From JAOAIV01 sp038849555 (lineage in GTDB: Archaea > Thermoproteota > Bathyarchaeia > Bathyarchaeales > Bathycorpusculaceae): 64,000 bases of DNA. The DNA lies in assembly GCA_038849555.1 (NCBI GenBank), contig JAWCMT010000004.1, positions 3,555-67,554 on the forward strand. Direction: 5' to 3'. The position numbers and the translations under genes were made by a program. The notes beneath the pieces were generated by a model, which had not been told where the DNA came from, made no database searches, and saw only the letters and a program-made list of their open reading frames with translations. Numbering within the stretch: the stretch's first letter is position 1; every line of letters starts with the position of its first letter. Shown here in pieces: positions 33,859 through 42,209 of this stretch.

Positions 33859-34878
33859 TTAGAGTCCTGCTTTTTTGCCGACTAGCTCGATTAGTTCGAC
33901 CATTCTGCAGGAGAAGCCCCATTCGTTGTCGTACCATGCGAGTACTTTGACGAAGTTGCTCTTTCCGCCTAGGACCATTGTTGACTGAGCGTCGAATACT
34001 GCAGAGTACGTAGAATGCAGCACATCAGATGAGACTATTGGGTCTTCTGTGTATTCCAATATGCCCTTTAGCGGTCCTTGAGCAGCTTTTTTCATTGCAG
34101 CGTTGACTTCTTCGGCAGTGACTTCTTTCTTTAGCACAGCGGTTAAGTCTACGATGGATACGTCAGCAGTGGGCACACGAAGCGCGATGCCGTTCATTTT
34201 GCCGCTGCATGATGGCAAAACTTCGCCGATTGCTTTTGCTGCGCCGGTGCTTGTTGGAATAATGTTTAATGCGGCAGCACGGGCTCTGCGCAAGTCCTTG
34301 TGGACCAAGTCTTGAACTCTCTGGTCGTTGGTGTATGAATGCGTGGTGGTCATGAAGGCCTTTTCTATGCCAAAGTTATCATCAAGAACCTTGCTGACTG
34401 GTGCAAGGCAGTTTGTGGTGCATGATGCGTTACTGAGTATGTTGTGCTTTGCGTGGTCATAGAGCTTGTCGTTTACGCCCATGACTATGGTTATGTCGGG
34501 GTTTTTGGCTGGTGCGCTGATGAGAACTTTCTTGGCGCCTGCTTGCAAGTGCTTTGATGCAGCTTCGCGGTCGGTGAACAAGCCTGTTGACTCTACGACT
34601 AGGTATACGCCAAGGTCTTTCCATGGAAGCGCCGCAGGGTCTTTTTGAGCTAAGACCTTGAGGAGTTTGCCGTTGACGACGAGGTCGTTGCCTTTGACTT
34701 CAACAGTGCCTGGGAATCTTCCGTGAATCGAGTCGTATTTCAAAAGGTGCGCGTTTGTCTGGGCGTCTGCAAGGTCGTTGATGGCTACGAAGTCTATTTT
34801 CGCTTTGCGTTCAAGTGCTGCTCTGTAGAGAAGACGTCCGATTCTTCCGAATCCGTTAATTCCTACTTTTATGGTCAT
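33859..34878 (-). CDS. gapA: glyceraldehyde-3-phosphate dehydrogenase, bacterial (class I) type
   Basis: A 339-residue phosphorylating GAPDH. It begins IKVGINGFGRIGRLLYRAAL and has D35 at the end of the second strand (AINDLAD), favouring NAD+. The catalytic SNASCTTNCLAP gives C153, and HSYTNDQRVQD, RRARAAALNIIPTSTGAAKA and the ending WYDNEWGFSCRMVELIELV follow. This is the bacterial/eukaryotic class I type, not the class II enzyme (INGYGTIGKRVAD) typical of most archaea, so it points to ancient gene transfer. It is paired with an archaeal-type PGK. Confidence 0.95.
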   Translation of the reverse strand: MTIKVGINGFGRIGRLLYRAALERKAKIDFVAINDLADAQTNAHLLKYDSIHGRFPGTVEVKGNDLVVNGKLLKVLAQKDPAALPWKDLGVYLVVESTGLFTDREAASKHLQAGAKKVLISAPAKNPDITIVMGVNDKLYDHAKHNILSNASCTTNCLAPVSKVLDDNFGIEKAFMTTTHSYTNDQRVQDLVHKDLRRARAAALNIIPTSTGAAKAIGEVLPSCSGKMNGIALRVPTADVSIVDLTAVLKKEVTAEEVNAAMKKAAQGPLKGILEYTEDPIVSSDVLHSTYSAVFDAQSTMVLGGKSNFVKVLAWYDNEWGFSCRMVELIELVGKKAGL

Positions 34879-35169
34879 TTATAATCACCATTTTAGGCAT
34901 GGAGTAATCACATATCTTGTCTTAATTAATTTTCCGACTAAAAACGATGAAGGCGCATGTTACAGTATGAGACACTGCAGATGCGGGAAATGACTGCCAC
35001 CTCAGGTGATATCAGCGTAAACTCGATTGGTTAACTGGGCAATCACGCTGTAAGCGTCTAATCAACTGAGTTGTGATACCTTAGAATGATTTTTGGTGAA
35101 TTTAGGGCTAATTATGCAAAACTTTATTACATTGCCCAGCATTTTGCATCTCTAAAAAGGTGGAAACAC
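34879..35169. other. intergenic region between GAPDH and the divergent gene
   Basis: Carries the two divergent promoters. No RNA gene or small protein could be supported; imperfect inverted segments near 35017-35072 are too weak to name. Confidence 0.3.
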
Positions 35170-36069
35170 TTGAAATTCGGCACATACGTATTTGAGCCAA
35201 AGAAAGCGGAAGGCTTTGACTTCCATTTGTTCCGTGTGAAACCAGAAGTTGGCAGACGATTACCGCCTGTGCCAGACATGTACAGCAACGTTGCAATTTT
35301 CGGAGATAACGTTACCGCGCGAAACCATCCAGACTGGATTTCCCAATCACCTCTTGGACCAGCCTGGAGAACAAATGACAACTTTAACTTACGCTGGGAC
35401 GTTCTCTGCGCTACGCAACCAGAACACAGAGCGGAACAGCTTGACTACATCGAAGATGTTTCTAAACGCTCACCAGGAGTTTGGCTGAACAGCATACACT
35501 TTGCAGATCATGGACACTGCACTTGCCCACGCTGCAACGAACTTTGGAAAAAAAGCGGGCTAAGCTGGTTCGAGTGGCGCAAAAAAGAAGTAACAGACTA
35601 CATTGCCCAAATCAGGGAACGCGTGAAAAACGAGTTAGTAATAGGTTTGCTTCCTGACCCAGTGAACTCTTACGAGCGTTTCGGCATAGATTTCGATGCT
35701 CTTGCACCATACGCTGACGCGTTCAACGTTGTCATGTTCTCAAAGAACTATGCGACTCCATGGTACTGGGAGATGCTTTGCAGAGCATTCAAAAAGCTGC
35801 TTAAGAAACCAGTTTACGTCAGCTTTTACGTTTTCGGCCCAGGTGACGATCCACGCGAAGTGCCTTCGCCAAGCGAGTTGATAACTCTGTCAGTTCGTGC
35901 AGGAAGAACAGGCATTGATGGCATATTGTATCTTGCAGACAAAGCTAGCCAGATCTATGATTTCCAGAAGGCAGTAGTAGACAAAGTTGAGCTGAGACAG
36001 AGACTACGCACCTACGGATGCCAAGAAGTATTAGACTTCTTCGCCAGCTGGGAAAAAATCATAGGTTAA
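35170..36069 (+). CDS. TIM-barrel-like protein of unknown function (glycosidase-like)
   Basis: A 299-residue protein. TTG 35170 is chosen because AAAGGTGG lies 7 nt upstream and the conserved-looking sequence starts there (MKFGTYVFEPKKAEGFDFHL); the frame is open to 35086. Alternating strands and helices with acidic and aromatic residues at strand ends suggest a barrel like those of glycoside hydrolase relatives. A HCTCPRCNELW cysteine cluster near residue 145 might bind metal. No clear catalytic pair was identified. It is not in an operon. Confidence 0.6.
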   Translation: MKFGTYVFEPKKAEGFDFHLFRVKPEVGRRLPPVPDMYSNVAIFGDNVTARNHPDWISQSPLGPAWRTNDNFNLRWDVLCATQPEHRAEQLDYIEDVSKRSPGVWLNSIHFADHGHCTCPRCNELWKKSGLSWFEWRKKEVTDYIAQIRERVKNELVIGLLPDPVNSYERFGIDFDALAPYADAFNVVMFSKNYATPWYWEMLCRAFKKLLKKPVYVSFYVFGPGDDPREVPSPSELITLSVRAGRTGIDGILYLADKASQIYDFQKAVVDKVELRQRLRTYGCQEVLDFFASWEKIIG

Positions 36070-36244
36070 GCCTTCAAGAAAAGGCCTGTGCAACGCCAAA
36101 ATGGCTGATGTAAAGCACCAAGCACCCTTTTATTTTATTAGCAATTTGACTATTTGTCTTCTGAAATCCTGTTTGCACGTTAAATTGGTAATTTTTACAG
36201 TTTAGAAACATCGTGAAATGTTGATGTGTAAACAAAAAATAGAT

Positions 36245-36262
36245 AAATGCCAAACGGCATTT
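36245..36262. promoter_or_regulatory. perfect 7-bp inverted repeat upstream of the CBS gene
   Basis: AAATGCC - AAAC - GGCATTT, 26 nt before ATG 36288 and directly after an AT-rich TATA-like stretch. Could be a repressor operator or a 5' leader hairpin. Confidence 0.4.
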
Positions 36263-36287
36263 GTCATAGCATCAGGAGAAAAATTGC

Positions 36288-36710
36288 ATGACAAGTAAAC
36301 TCTTAGTGAAAGATTTGATGTCTAAGGACGTTAATGTCTTCCGAAATGAGTCTACAGTGCTGGAAATTGTGAAAAGGATGGCAAGCTGTAATGTTGACTA
36401 TGTGATGGTGGAGCAGAGTGGGCAACCGACTGGCATCATAACGGAGCATGATATTATAGTGCGGATGCTGACGCAAGGGTTAGATCCAAGCGTAGTTATC
36501 GCCAGAGCCATATACACTAACCCGCTGGTGACAATTGAGGAGACTGCAACGGTGGAAGAAGCGGCCAAGCTAATGACGGAATGGAAAATCAAGCATTTGC
36601 CAGTAACCAGAAACGGCAAACTCGTGGGCATGCTTACCTATCTGGATATAGCGTTTAATGTTCCAGAGCTGCTGCCTGCGATGAAAGAGCTGTATCGCCC
36701 TTCGAAATAG
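36288..36710 (+). CDS. two-CBS-domain protein
   Basis: A 140-residue protein made of a Bateman module: CBS1 with LMSKDVNVFRNESTVLEI and PTGIITEHDIIVRML, CBS2 with NPLVTIEETATVEEAAKLM and KLVGMLTYLDIA. Such stand-alone pairs bind AMP, ATP or SAM and regulate partner enzymes or transporters. ATG 36288 follows AGGAG at 10 nt. The partner is not evident from neighbours. Confidence 0.9.
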   Translation: MTSKLLVKDLMSKDVNVFRNESTVLEIVKRMASCNVDYVMVEQSGQPTGIITEHDIIVRMLTQGLDPSVVIARAIYTNPLVTIEETATVEEAAKLMTEWKIKHLPVTRNGKLVGMLTYLDIAFNVPELLPAMKELYRPSK

Positions 36711-36918
36711 GCAAAGCAGACCAAACAGCGCTTTATTTCCAGCGGACCCGCTTTTTTTAAGTATATAATTTGGCTATAATAGAAACCAGTTGCTTCATTA
36801 ACATGTCTATCAGTCAGCTCATGTTGGAAGCGATGTCTGGTAGCATCTTTAAACGTATTAGAGAAAAATTGAAAAGCATCTTAAATCATTTAGAAAGGCA
36901 ACAACGAGGGCTTGAGCT

Positions 36919-37350
36919 TTGGATGAAGTTTTAGAGATGCTGGACAAAACCGCCAAAAGAATTCAAAAGGCTCTTGAAGAAAGCAGGGAAATGGCACAGA
37001 AGTATGCAGCAGCCTATGAAGCACTGCTCAAAACGGAAGGGACATCGGAGGAGCAGAAGATTAAGGCGTTCATAAGAAGGACGCTTGAACTGGACCGTTT
37101 AGAGCGTTTGTCGTCTCAGCTGAGTTTGCTTTATGTTCTTCAGATATTTGCTTTCAAAGCAAAAGTGCTGCAGATAGCCGTTGACAACATCAATAATCAG
37201 CTTGTGCAGTCAGGGGTTCTACAGAAGACCGCGGAGCTTGAAGACGTGAAAAAGAACATTGACGCGTTAAAGATTCTTTTGGAAGCACAGTACGAAGCGT
37301 TGAAGGAAATCAGGGAAAACCAGAACAAAAACCTAACATACATTCACTGA
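36919..37350 (+). CDS. coiled-coil protein of unknown function
   Basis: A 143-residue almost wholly helical protein from TTG 36919 (ACGAGGG upstream). Long heptad-like stretches occur at residues 1-45 and 90-135. The central hydrophobic helix LSLLYVLQIFAFKAKVLQIA could be membrane-associated or a packing core. It has superficial likeness to ESCRT/Snf7-like or phage-shock helices, but nothing firm. Confidence 0.6.
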   Translation: MDEVLEMLDKTAKRIQKALEESREMAQKYAAAYEALLKTEGTSEEQKIKAFIRRTLELDRLERLSSQLSLLYVLQIFAFKAKVLQIAVDNINNQLVQSGVLQKTAELEDVKKNIDALKILLEAQYEALKEIRENQNKNLTYIH

Positions 37351-37427
37351 AACCAAATTTTTCCATACTAATATTTTTTACAAATGCCCGCCGGTTAAAG
37401 ATTTTTTATAGTGCTTCTTCGCTTTTT

Positions 37428-37892
37428 CTATGAGAAGTCGTCCCAGACTGGAGTAATAGTGTAGTTGCCTATCCAGTCAGAAGTAACGATTATCCGGCTT
37501 ACTTGTATTACCTGCCATTTTCCCAGATTTCCCAAAGGTATTGATAGATTGAAAGCTGAAAGCCCGTTTCTGTAATACGCAGCGATTTCGAGCCTCGCAT
37601 TGTACGCAGTTCTGCAGCCGACATTGAAAACCACGCCTTCAAATGTGAAGTGAGGATGAGGATAAGTAACATTCCGAGGTTCTACTGAAACACCCAGAGA
37701 TGTGACTAGATAGGGTTTCTGCTGGGCATCTAACTGATTCTTAAGTTCAATATTTAATCTACTTAACTCATCTATTCTCGAGTCTTTTTGAAGCAACTCC
37801 AGATGAAGCGCCAAAGAATAAGCGACACATGAAACCGTTACTAATAGAAGAAGGAAAATAACAGCAAAAACGCCCTTGCCCCCCGTATTCAT
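37428..37892 (-). CDS. membrane-anchored protein with a coiled coil and extracellular beta domain
   Basis: A 154-residue protein from ATG 37892: N-terminal transmembrane helix (about 8-30), a short coiled coil (KDSRIDELSRLNIELKNQL), and an extracellular region with strands (HFTFEGVVFNVG, RLEIAAYYRNG, IPLGNLGKWQVIQVS) as in FxLYD or Ig-like domains. The frame extends to 38039 but that part looks non-coding. Function is unknown. Confidence 0.6.
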   Translation of the reverse strand: MNTGGKGVFAVIFLLLLVTVSCVAYSLALHLELLQKDSRIDELSRLNIELKNQLDAQQKPYLVTSLGVSVEPRNVTYPHPHFTFEGVVFNVGCRTAYNARLEIAAYYRNGLSAFNLSIPLGNLGKWQVIQVSRIIVTSDWIGNYTITPVWDDFS

Positions 37893-38308
37893 GTGGATCA
37901 CCTGATTCTCTTTAAATGCTGAGAGGCTTAATACTCTCTCTACGGAACAACCTGTTCTTTTCAGAGAACAAAGGCATTGATCATCACAAGCACCGATTGT
38001 AAGACCAAAGCCACCCCTACTCAACAGGTTCCAGCACATAATTCAGCCGCATAATGTCGCGGTGCTGTTATGCTCGGCGCAGTTCATAGCTCCCCTTATG
38101 CATAGGCTCTTTAAATAGTTCTGAAAATGGCGCTGGAGGCCTACCCTCTACTGGTTTCTTCAATAAATTTCTAATATGCGCCAAATATGAAGGCGCTAGC
38201 TGATTTACTCCATACTTCTCATTTTTGCTTACTATCAAAGCTCAGAAACGCGGTTAGGCTTCTGCAAATTCGGACATTGCTATAGAACTTGTTGAGAAGT
38301 TAGCTTGG

Positions 38309-38385
38309 TGGTGGACCGGTGGGGATTTGAACCCCAGACCTCCTGAGTGCAAGTCAGGCGTTCATACCAACTGAACTACCGGCCC
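38309..38385 (-). tRNA. tRNA-Ala(TGC)
   Basis: Minus strand from 38385: acceptor GGGCCGG, D-arm, anticodon stem CTGAC / loop TTGCACT with anticodon TGC, T-arm GGGGTTCAAATCCCC, acceptor CCGGTCC with one G-T pair, discriminator A at 38312, and an encoded CCA at 38309-38311. No intron. Confidence 0.95.
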
Positions 38386-38518
38386 GCATGCAGTCTGAAT
38401 GCATAGAGCGGTTCTTTGATATTTAGGTTTTGTTCACGAAACAAAATTTGTTAAACCCAAAAACTTGAAAAATAAAAAAAGAACGGAATAAAAATGGTTA
38501 AGGGTAAGCGTTAAAGGC

Positions 38519-38659
38519 TTAGTATCGTCTTTTTGGCGGTCGTTTCTTTGACCAGCACTCTCGGCAGTAAACAGGCCTGTTCGGGTCAGGTTTAAAGGGA
38601 ACTTCACATTCCTGGCCGCATTCAGAGCAGACTGCCTTGTGCATCTCTCTATCGGACAT
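38519..38659 (-). CDS. 46-residue CxxC zinc-ribbon protein
   Basis: A short gene from ATG 38659 to TAA at 38519. It begins MSDREMHKAVCSECGQECEV and contains the second knuckle VYCRECWSKK with a basic tail ending KRRY. The four cysteines (CxxC ... CxxC) make a compact zinc ribbon seen in many archaeal and bacterial small proteins. The central PFKPDPNRPVYC is typical of that family. It is likely nucleic-acid binding. It is next to tRNA-Ala on the same strand. Confidence 0.75.
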   Translation of the reverse strand: MSDREMHKAVCSECGQECEVPFKPDPNRPVYCRECWSKKRPPKRRY

Positions 38660-38895
38660 TAACTACTTCAACTCCTATTTTCTTGATTCACGCGCAAAAA
38701 TTGCTTCTTGCACGATGAGCTTATGCACTGCAGGGAGCCATATAAAACTTGTTATCATAATCAGTGACTGCGTCAATTAAAAAGCGGGGTATACAAGTAT
38801 AATGAAAACCACTGTTTTACATAGAAGGCGCGCGTCAAAAACAGAAAATGCTATACTTTAATTGCGCATACCTCTATTTTTGGAGGAGACACAAA

Positions 38896-39381
38896 TTGGT
38901 TGAGATTAAAACAGTTAAAGTTACTCCGCCAAAAGACTGCAACGTCATCTTGGGAATGGCGCACTTCATAAAAACCGTTGAAGACCTCTACGAGGCTCTG
39001 GTAAACGCTGTGCCAAACGTTAAATTTGGAATAGGTTTCTGCGAAAGCTCAGGACCCTGTCTAGTGCGGCATGAAGGAAACGATGAGGAGCTGCGGCATT
39101 TAGCAGCGGAAAAAGCCTTTGAAATCGGATGCGGCCACAGCTTTGTAATATACCTCAAGAACGCTTACCCCATAAACGTTCTGGACAAAATCAAGAAGGT
39201 GCCTGAGGTATGCACGATTTTCGCCGCAACCGCGAACCCGCTGGAGGTAATAATTGCGGAAACAGACCAGGGCAGAGGAGTAATAGGTGTAGTTGACGGC
39301 TTAAAGAGCAAGGGTATAGAAACAGACACGGACGTTAAGGAGAGAAAAGAGTTTCTGAGAAAAATAGGCTACAAACTTTGA
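38896..39381 (+). CDS. adenosine-specific kinase family protein (COG1839)
   Basis: A 161-residue protein from TTG 38896, with GGAGGAG at a suitable distance. It shows the family sequence VEIKTVKVTPPKDCNVILGM, HFIKTVEDLYEAL, GIGFCESSGPCLVRHEGND, HSFVIYLKNAYPINVL and EVCTIFAATANPLEVIIAE. A crystal structure of a relative bound adenosine and weak kinase activity was suggested for the family; the physiological role is uncertain. It is single in its transcription unit. Confidence 0.85.
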   Translation: MVEIKTVKVTPPKDCNVILGMAHFIKTVEDLYEALVNAVPNVKFGIGFCESSGPCLVRHEGNDEELRHLAAEKAFEIGCGHSFVIYLKNAYPINVLDKIKKVPEVCTIFAATANPLEVIIAETDQGRGVIGVVDGLKSKGIETDTDVKERKEFLRKIGYKL

Positions 39382-39476
39382 CGCTAAAAAAATGAGAAGG
39401 GTGCAAGGTGAAGTTTGGCGCTGACTTCCAAGCCCTGCAAAGCATCATGCAGTGAAAAATAAAAGCAGTTCTGATT

Positions 39477-39695
39477 TCATCTTTGAATTGTTAATTCCGC
39501 TTGGACATCAAACGGGATTTTCTCTTTCATTTTATCTGCAGCATACGCAACAAGCTGGTTAAATTGCTTCTCAGAGAGGACATGGCGTGCTCTGGATAAA
39601 ACTTCAAGGCACAAGTCCTTAAAAACGAGGTCGGCGCAACCTATTTTTGCGTCATCAATTAATTCTTTGCAAGCTTTGAGGATTTGTTCGCTCAT
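39477..39695 (-). CDS. small helical protein of unknown function
   Basis: A 72-residue protein from ATG 39695 with three predicted helices and two cysteines (KIGCADLVFKDLCLEVL). Its promoter region is shared with the divergent Mrp ATPase gene. No family was recognised. Confidence 0.5.
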   Translation of the reverse strand: MSEQILKACKELIDDAKIGCADLVFKDLCLEVLSRARHVLSEKQFNQLVAYAADKMKEKIPFDVQAELTIQR

Positions 39696-39886
39696 GCAAC
39701 TTCACCTTGCAAGCTAATACTTCACTATAAAACATTAAAACACTTATGAATTCAGAATATTTATCAAAAATAAGCCTTTTCTGCAGCGGGAAAACCTTGA
39801 AAATTCCATGAATTAACGGCGTTTATACCACAAACTATTTAGTGCACCCAACAATTCAAATTCCGAAGCGCAAAGGGTGCTTTTTT

Positions 39887-40762
39887 ATGAACGAAACAGA
39901 AAATGCAAACCCAACAGAGACATTTAGGAACCGCATGCTAGAACAGCAGGAACTTCTAAGATACAGAATGAAACAGATTAAGCATAAAATCGCCGTGATA
40001 AGCGGAAAAGGCGGCGTAGGCAAAAGCACAATAACCGTGAACCTCGCAGCCGCGTTTGCCATGCTTGGAAAGCAAGTAGGCATATTAGACGCTGATTTGC
40101 ATGGTCCCAGCGTGCCGAGATTGTTAGGCTTAACGGGGCAACAAGCAAGAATAGGGCCTCCAGGCGCTTTCCCAGTAAAAGGCCCATTAGGAATGAAAGT
40201 CATCTCCATAGACTTTTTCTTATCCGAAGAGCGCACCCCAACTATCTGGCGCGGTCCGCTGAAGATGACGGCGATACGCCAGCTACTCTCAGACATCGTT
40301 TGGGGAGAATTAGACATTCTCTTCATTGATTTGCCGCCTGGGACAGGCGACGAGCCGCTGAGCATCGCGCAGCTTTTGCCCGACATTGACGGCGTCGTAA
40401 TTGTGACGATGCCTTCAGAGCTTTCGCGGGCGGTCGTCAACAAGGCGATAACGTTTGCGCGGAGACTAAGCCTGCCGATATTAGGTATAGTGGAAAACAT
40501 GAGCGGCTTTGTTTGCCCAAAGTGCGGCGAAAAAATAGATATATTCCAGTCAGGCGGCGGAAAGAAGCTGGCAGAAGAGGCGGGTGTCCCGTTTCTCGAC
40601 AGCATCCCGTTAGACCCGAAGGTAAGCATGGACTCGGATAAAGGCGCGTTATTCGTGGTTGAGCATGCAGACTCGCCAGTCGCTAAAGCCTTCAGCAAAA
40701 TTGTCAAGAAAGTTGAAGCCTACCTCAAAGAAAGGGAAGAACCAAAAGCCTCAACGAAGTAA
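39887..40762 (+). CDS. Mrp/NBP35-family Fe-S cluster carrier ATPase
   Basis: A 291-residue P-loop ATPase that binds and transfers [4Fe-4S] clusters to apoproteins. The deviant Walker A is SGKGGVGKSTITVNLA with the signature lysine, followed by DADLHGPSVPRLLGL, IDLPPGTGDEPL, and the C-terminal CPKCGEKIDIF (CxxC) that holds the bridging cluster. ATG 39887 is preferred over the GTG at 39842. The many Fe-S proteins in this window would be clients. Confidence 0.93.
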   Translation: MNETENANPTETFRNRMLEQQELLRYRMKQIKHKIAVISGKGGVGKSTITVNLAAAFAMLGKQVGILDADLHGPSVPRLLGLTGQQARIGPPGAFPVKGPLGMKVISIDFFLSEERTPTIWRGPLKMTAIRQLLSDIVWGELDILFIDLPPGTGDEPLSIAQLLPDIDGVVIVTMPSELSRAVVNKAITFARRLSLPILGIVENMSGFVCPKCGEKIDIFQSGGGKKLAEEAGVPFLDSIPLDPKVSMDSDKGALFVVEHADSPVAKAFSKIVKKVEAYLKEREEPKASTK

Positions 40763-40865
40763 AAAAAGGCGCTAGCCATACACCAATTAAAATTCCCTGG
40801 AAGTATATTATAAAAATAAGAGAAAGTGGAGAGGTCGATAAGCGCTCTTCACTGCACAGCAACGC

Positions 40866-41153
40866 TTACTCTTTAGTCAGCGTTATCTCTATTGTTGAAA
40901 CCATGCGGCTTTTGTTTTCGCCTTCCCTCGGCGGCATCTCAGCAGTACCAATAGCTATGCTGCTAACCTTCAAATCCTTCATAAAGCGATTCCGAGCAAT
41001 CTCAGCCACATCAACAGCCGTCGTAATCGCCTGACCACGAGCCTTCAACGTAATCTCCTTAGCATTGCCAGAAGAAAACGCCGTAATAATAGCCAGCACA
41101 TAGCTCATCGGAGGCTTATTCCCAACGAAGATCACATCAGATTTTTCTGCCAT
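40866..41153 (-). CDS. alba: Alba chromatin / RNA-binding protein
   Basis: A 95-residue Alba that binds DNA and RNA as a dimer. It shows GNKPPMSYVLAIITAF, ITLKARGQAITTAVDVAEIARNRF (split here as seen) and the C-terminal hairpin SRMVSTIEITL. Compared with the Sulfolobus protein (GKKPVMNYVLA), the first of the two lysines, the acetylation site K16, is replaced by Asn. It stands alone with its own promoter region. Confidence 0.95.
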   Translation of the reverse strand: MAEKSDVIFVGNKPPMSYVLAIITAFSSGNAKEITLKARGQAITTAVDVAEIARNRFMKDLKVSSIAIGTAEMPPREGENKSRMVSTIEITLTKE

Positions 41154-41363
41154 TCTTCCATCACTCCTTCTTTTTGTTGCTTATTGAAGTTGCATCTGCA
41201 ACGTTCCACTCCGTCTCTCCTTTAGACACGGAACGACACTGCTCATATACCACAAACTTACTTATAAACGCAATTCAAGCGCCATCATGACGCACAGCCA
41301 TGAAAACAGTAAAGTTTTATACCCAAACATTAGAGGAGAAAGGTGCACCTTGGAGTGTTTAAG

Positions 41364-42131
41364 ATGTCTGTGTCGCCCAGCAGCCGCGAAGTGCTCGCGA
41401 GACGCATCGCTGGAGAAATAATTCTATCAAGCAAGCCAGGCGCAACCATGCGGAAGTGGCGGGAGCTTTTTGCAGTTTCGCAGATCAGCCTCTCAGAAAA
41501 AATGCAGCTTTCATCCTCAGTCATAAGCGATTACGAGAGCGGCAGAAGGAAAAGTCCAGGCGCCAAGTTCATCAGGCGCTTTGTCATGGCGCTTTTGCAG
41601 CTTGACGAGGAGAAGGGAAGCCGCTTCACCAGAGAATTCGCCAAGCTCACAAGTTCACCAAGCATGGCCATCTTGGATCTAAGGGAATTTCCCATTCCCG
41701 TTCGCGTGGAATACCTATGCAAAGCCATCGACGGCGAAGTGGTAGCATGCGCGGGAAAGTACACCAAGGAAGTTAATGGGTACACTGTGGTGGACAGTAA
41801 AAAGGCAGTTGAAGCTTTTTCAGGTTTGGAGTACGCGCAACTTTTCGGTGCGACAACCGAACGCGCCATAGTTTTCACAAACGTCGACGTGGCGCATTTG
41901 CCGATGATGATTGTCCGCGTTAGCAACTTAAAGCCTCGAGTAGTAGTGTTCCATCGCACCAAACCAGACGATTACGCGATAAAGTTGGCAGAGTACGAGC
42001 AGATACCACTTATCTATTCGGCTGCACCAAATGTTGAGCAGCTGATAAAGGCTCTGCGAAAACTTTACCGTATAGCTTTACGTATAAAACTTGGAAGACG
42101 CATCCGCCCACCACCAAAAATAAGCACTTAA
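41364..42131 (+). CDS. archaeal HTH (Xre-type) transcriptional regulator with C-terminal ligand-like domain
   Basis: A 255-residue protein from ATG 41364 (GGAG 8 nt upstream). The N-terminal Xre-like HTH lies at about 25-60 (WRELFAVSQISLSEKMQLSS then SVISDYESGRRKSPG). The C-terminal domain of about 160 residues (AIDGEVVACAGKYTKEVNGY, ... AERAIVFTNVDVAHLPMMIV-like strands) is of the COG1709 type and has no known ligand. It is divergent from Alba, separated by about 200 bp. Confidence 0.82.
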   Translation: MSVSPSSREVLARRIAGEIILSSKPGATMRKWRELFAVSQISLSEKMQLSSSVISDYESGRRKSPGAKFIRRFVMALLQLDEEKGSRFTREFAKLTSSPSMAILDLREFPIPVRVEYLCKAIDGEVVACAGKYTKEVNGYTVVDSKKAVEAFSGLEYAQLFGATTERAIVFTNVDVAHLPMMIVRVSNLKPRVVVFHRTKPDDYAIKLAEYEQIPLIYSAAPNVEQLIKALRKLYRIALRIKLGRRIRPPPKIST

Positions 42132-42209
42132 ACGCGGAGACCGCAAAATCTGAGAACAGCCACGGTTACTTAAAAAGAAAAAAGGGAGCCCGCCACAGCC
42201 GCGTTGAGC

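Noticed and set aside
34930..35080. Possible C/D-box guide RNA or hairpin upstream of the TIM-barrel-like gene
   Set aside because: Candidate C and D boxes deviate from consensus and the inverted segments are imperfect; not supportable by eye.
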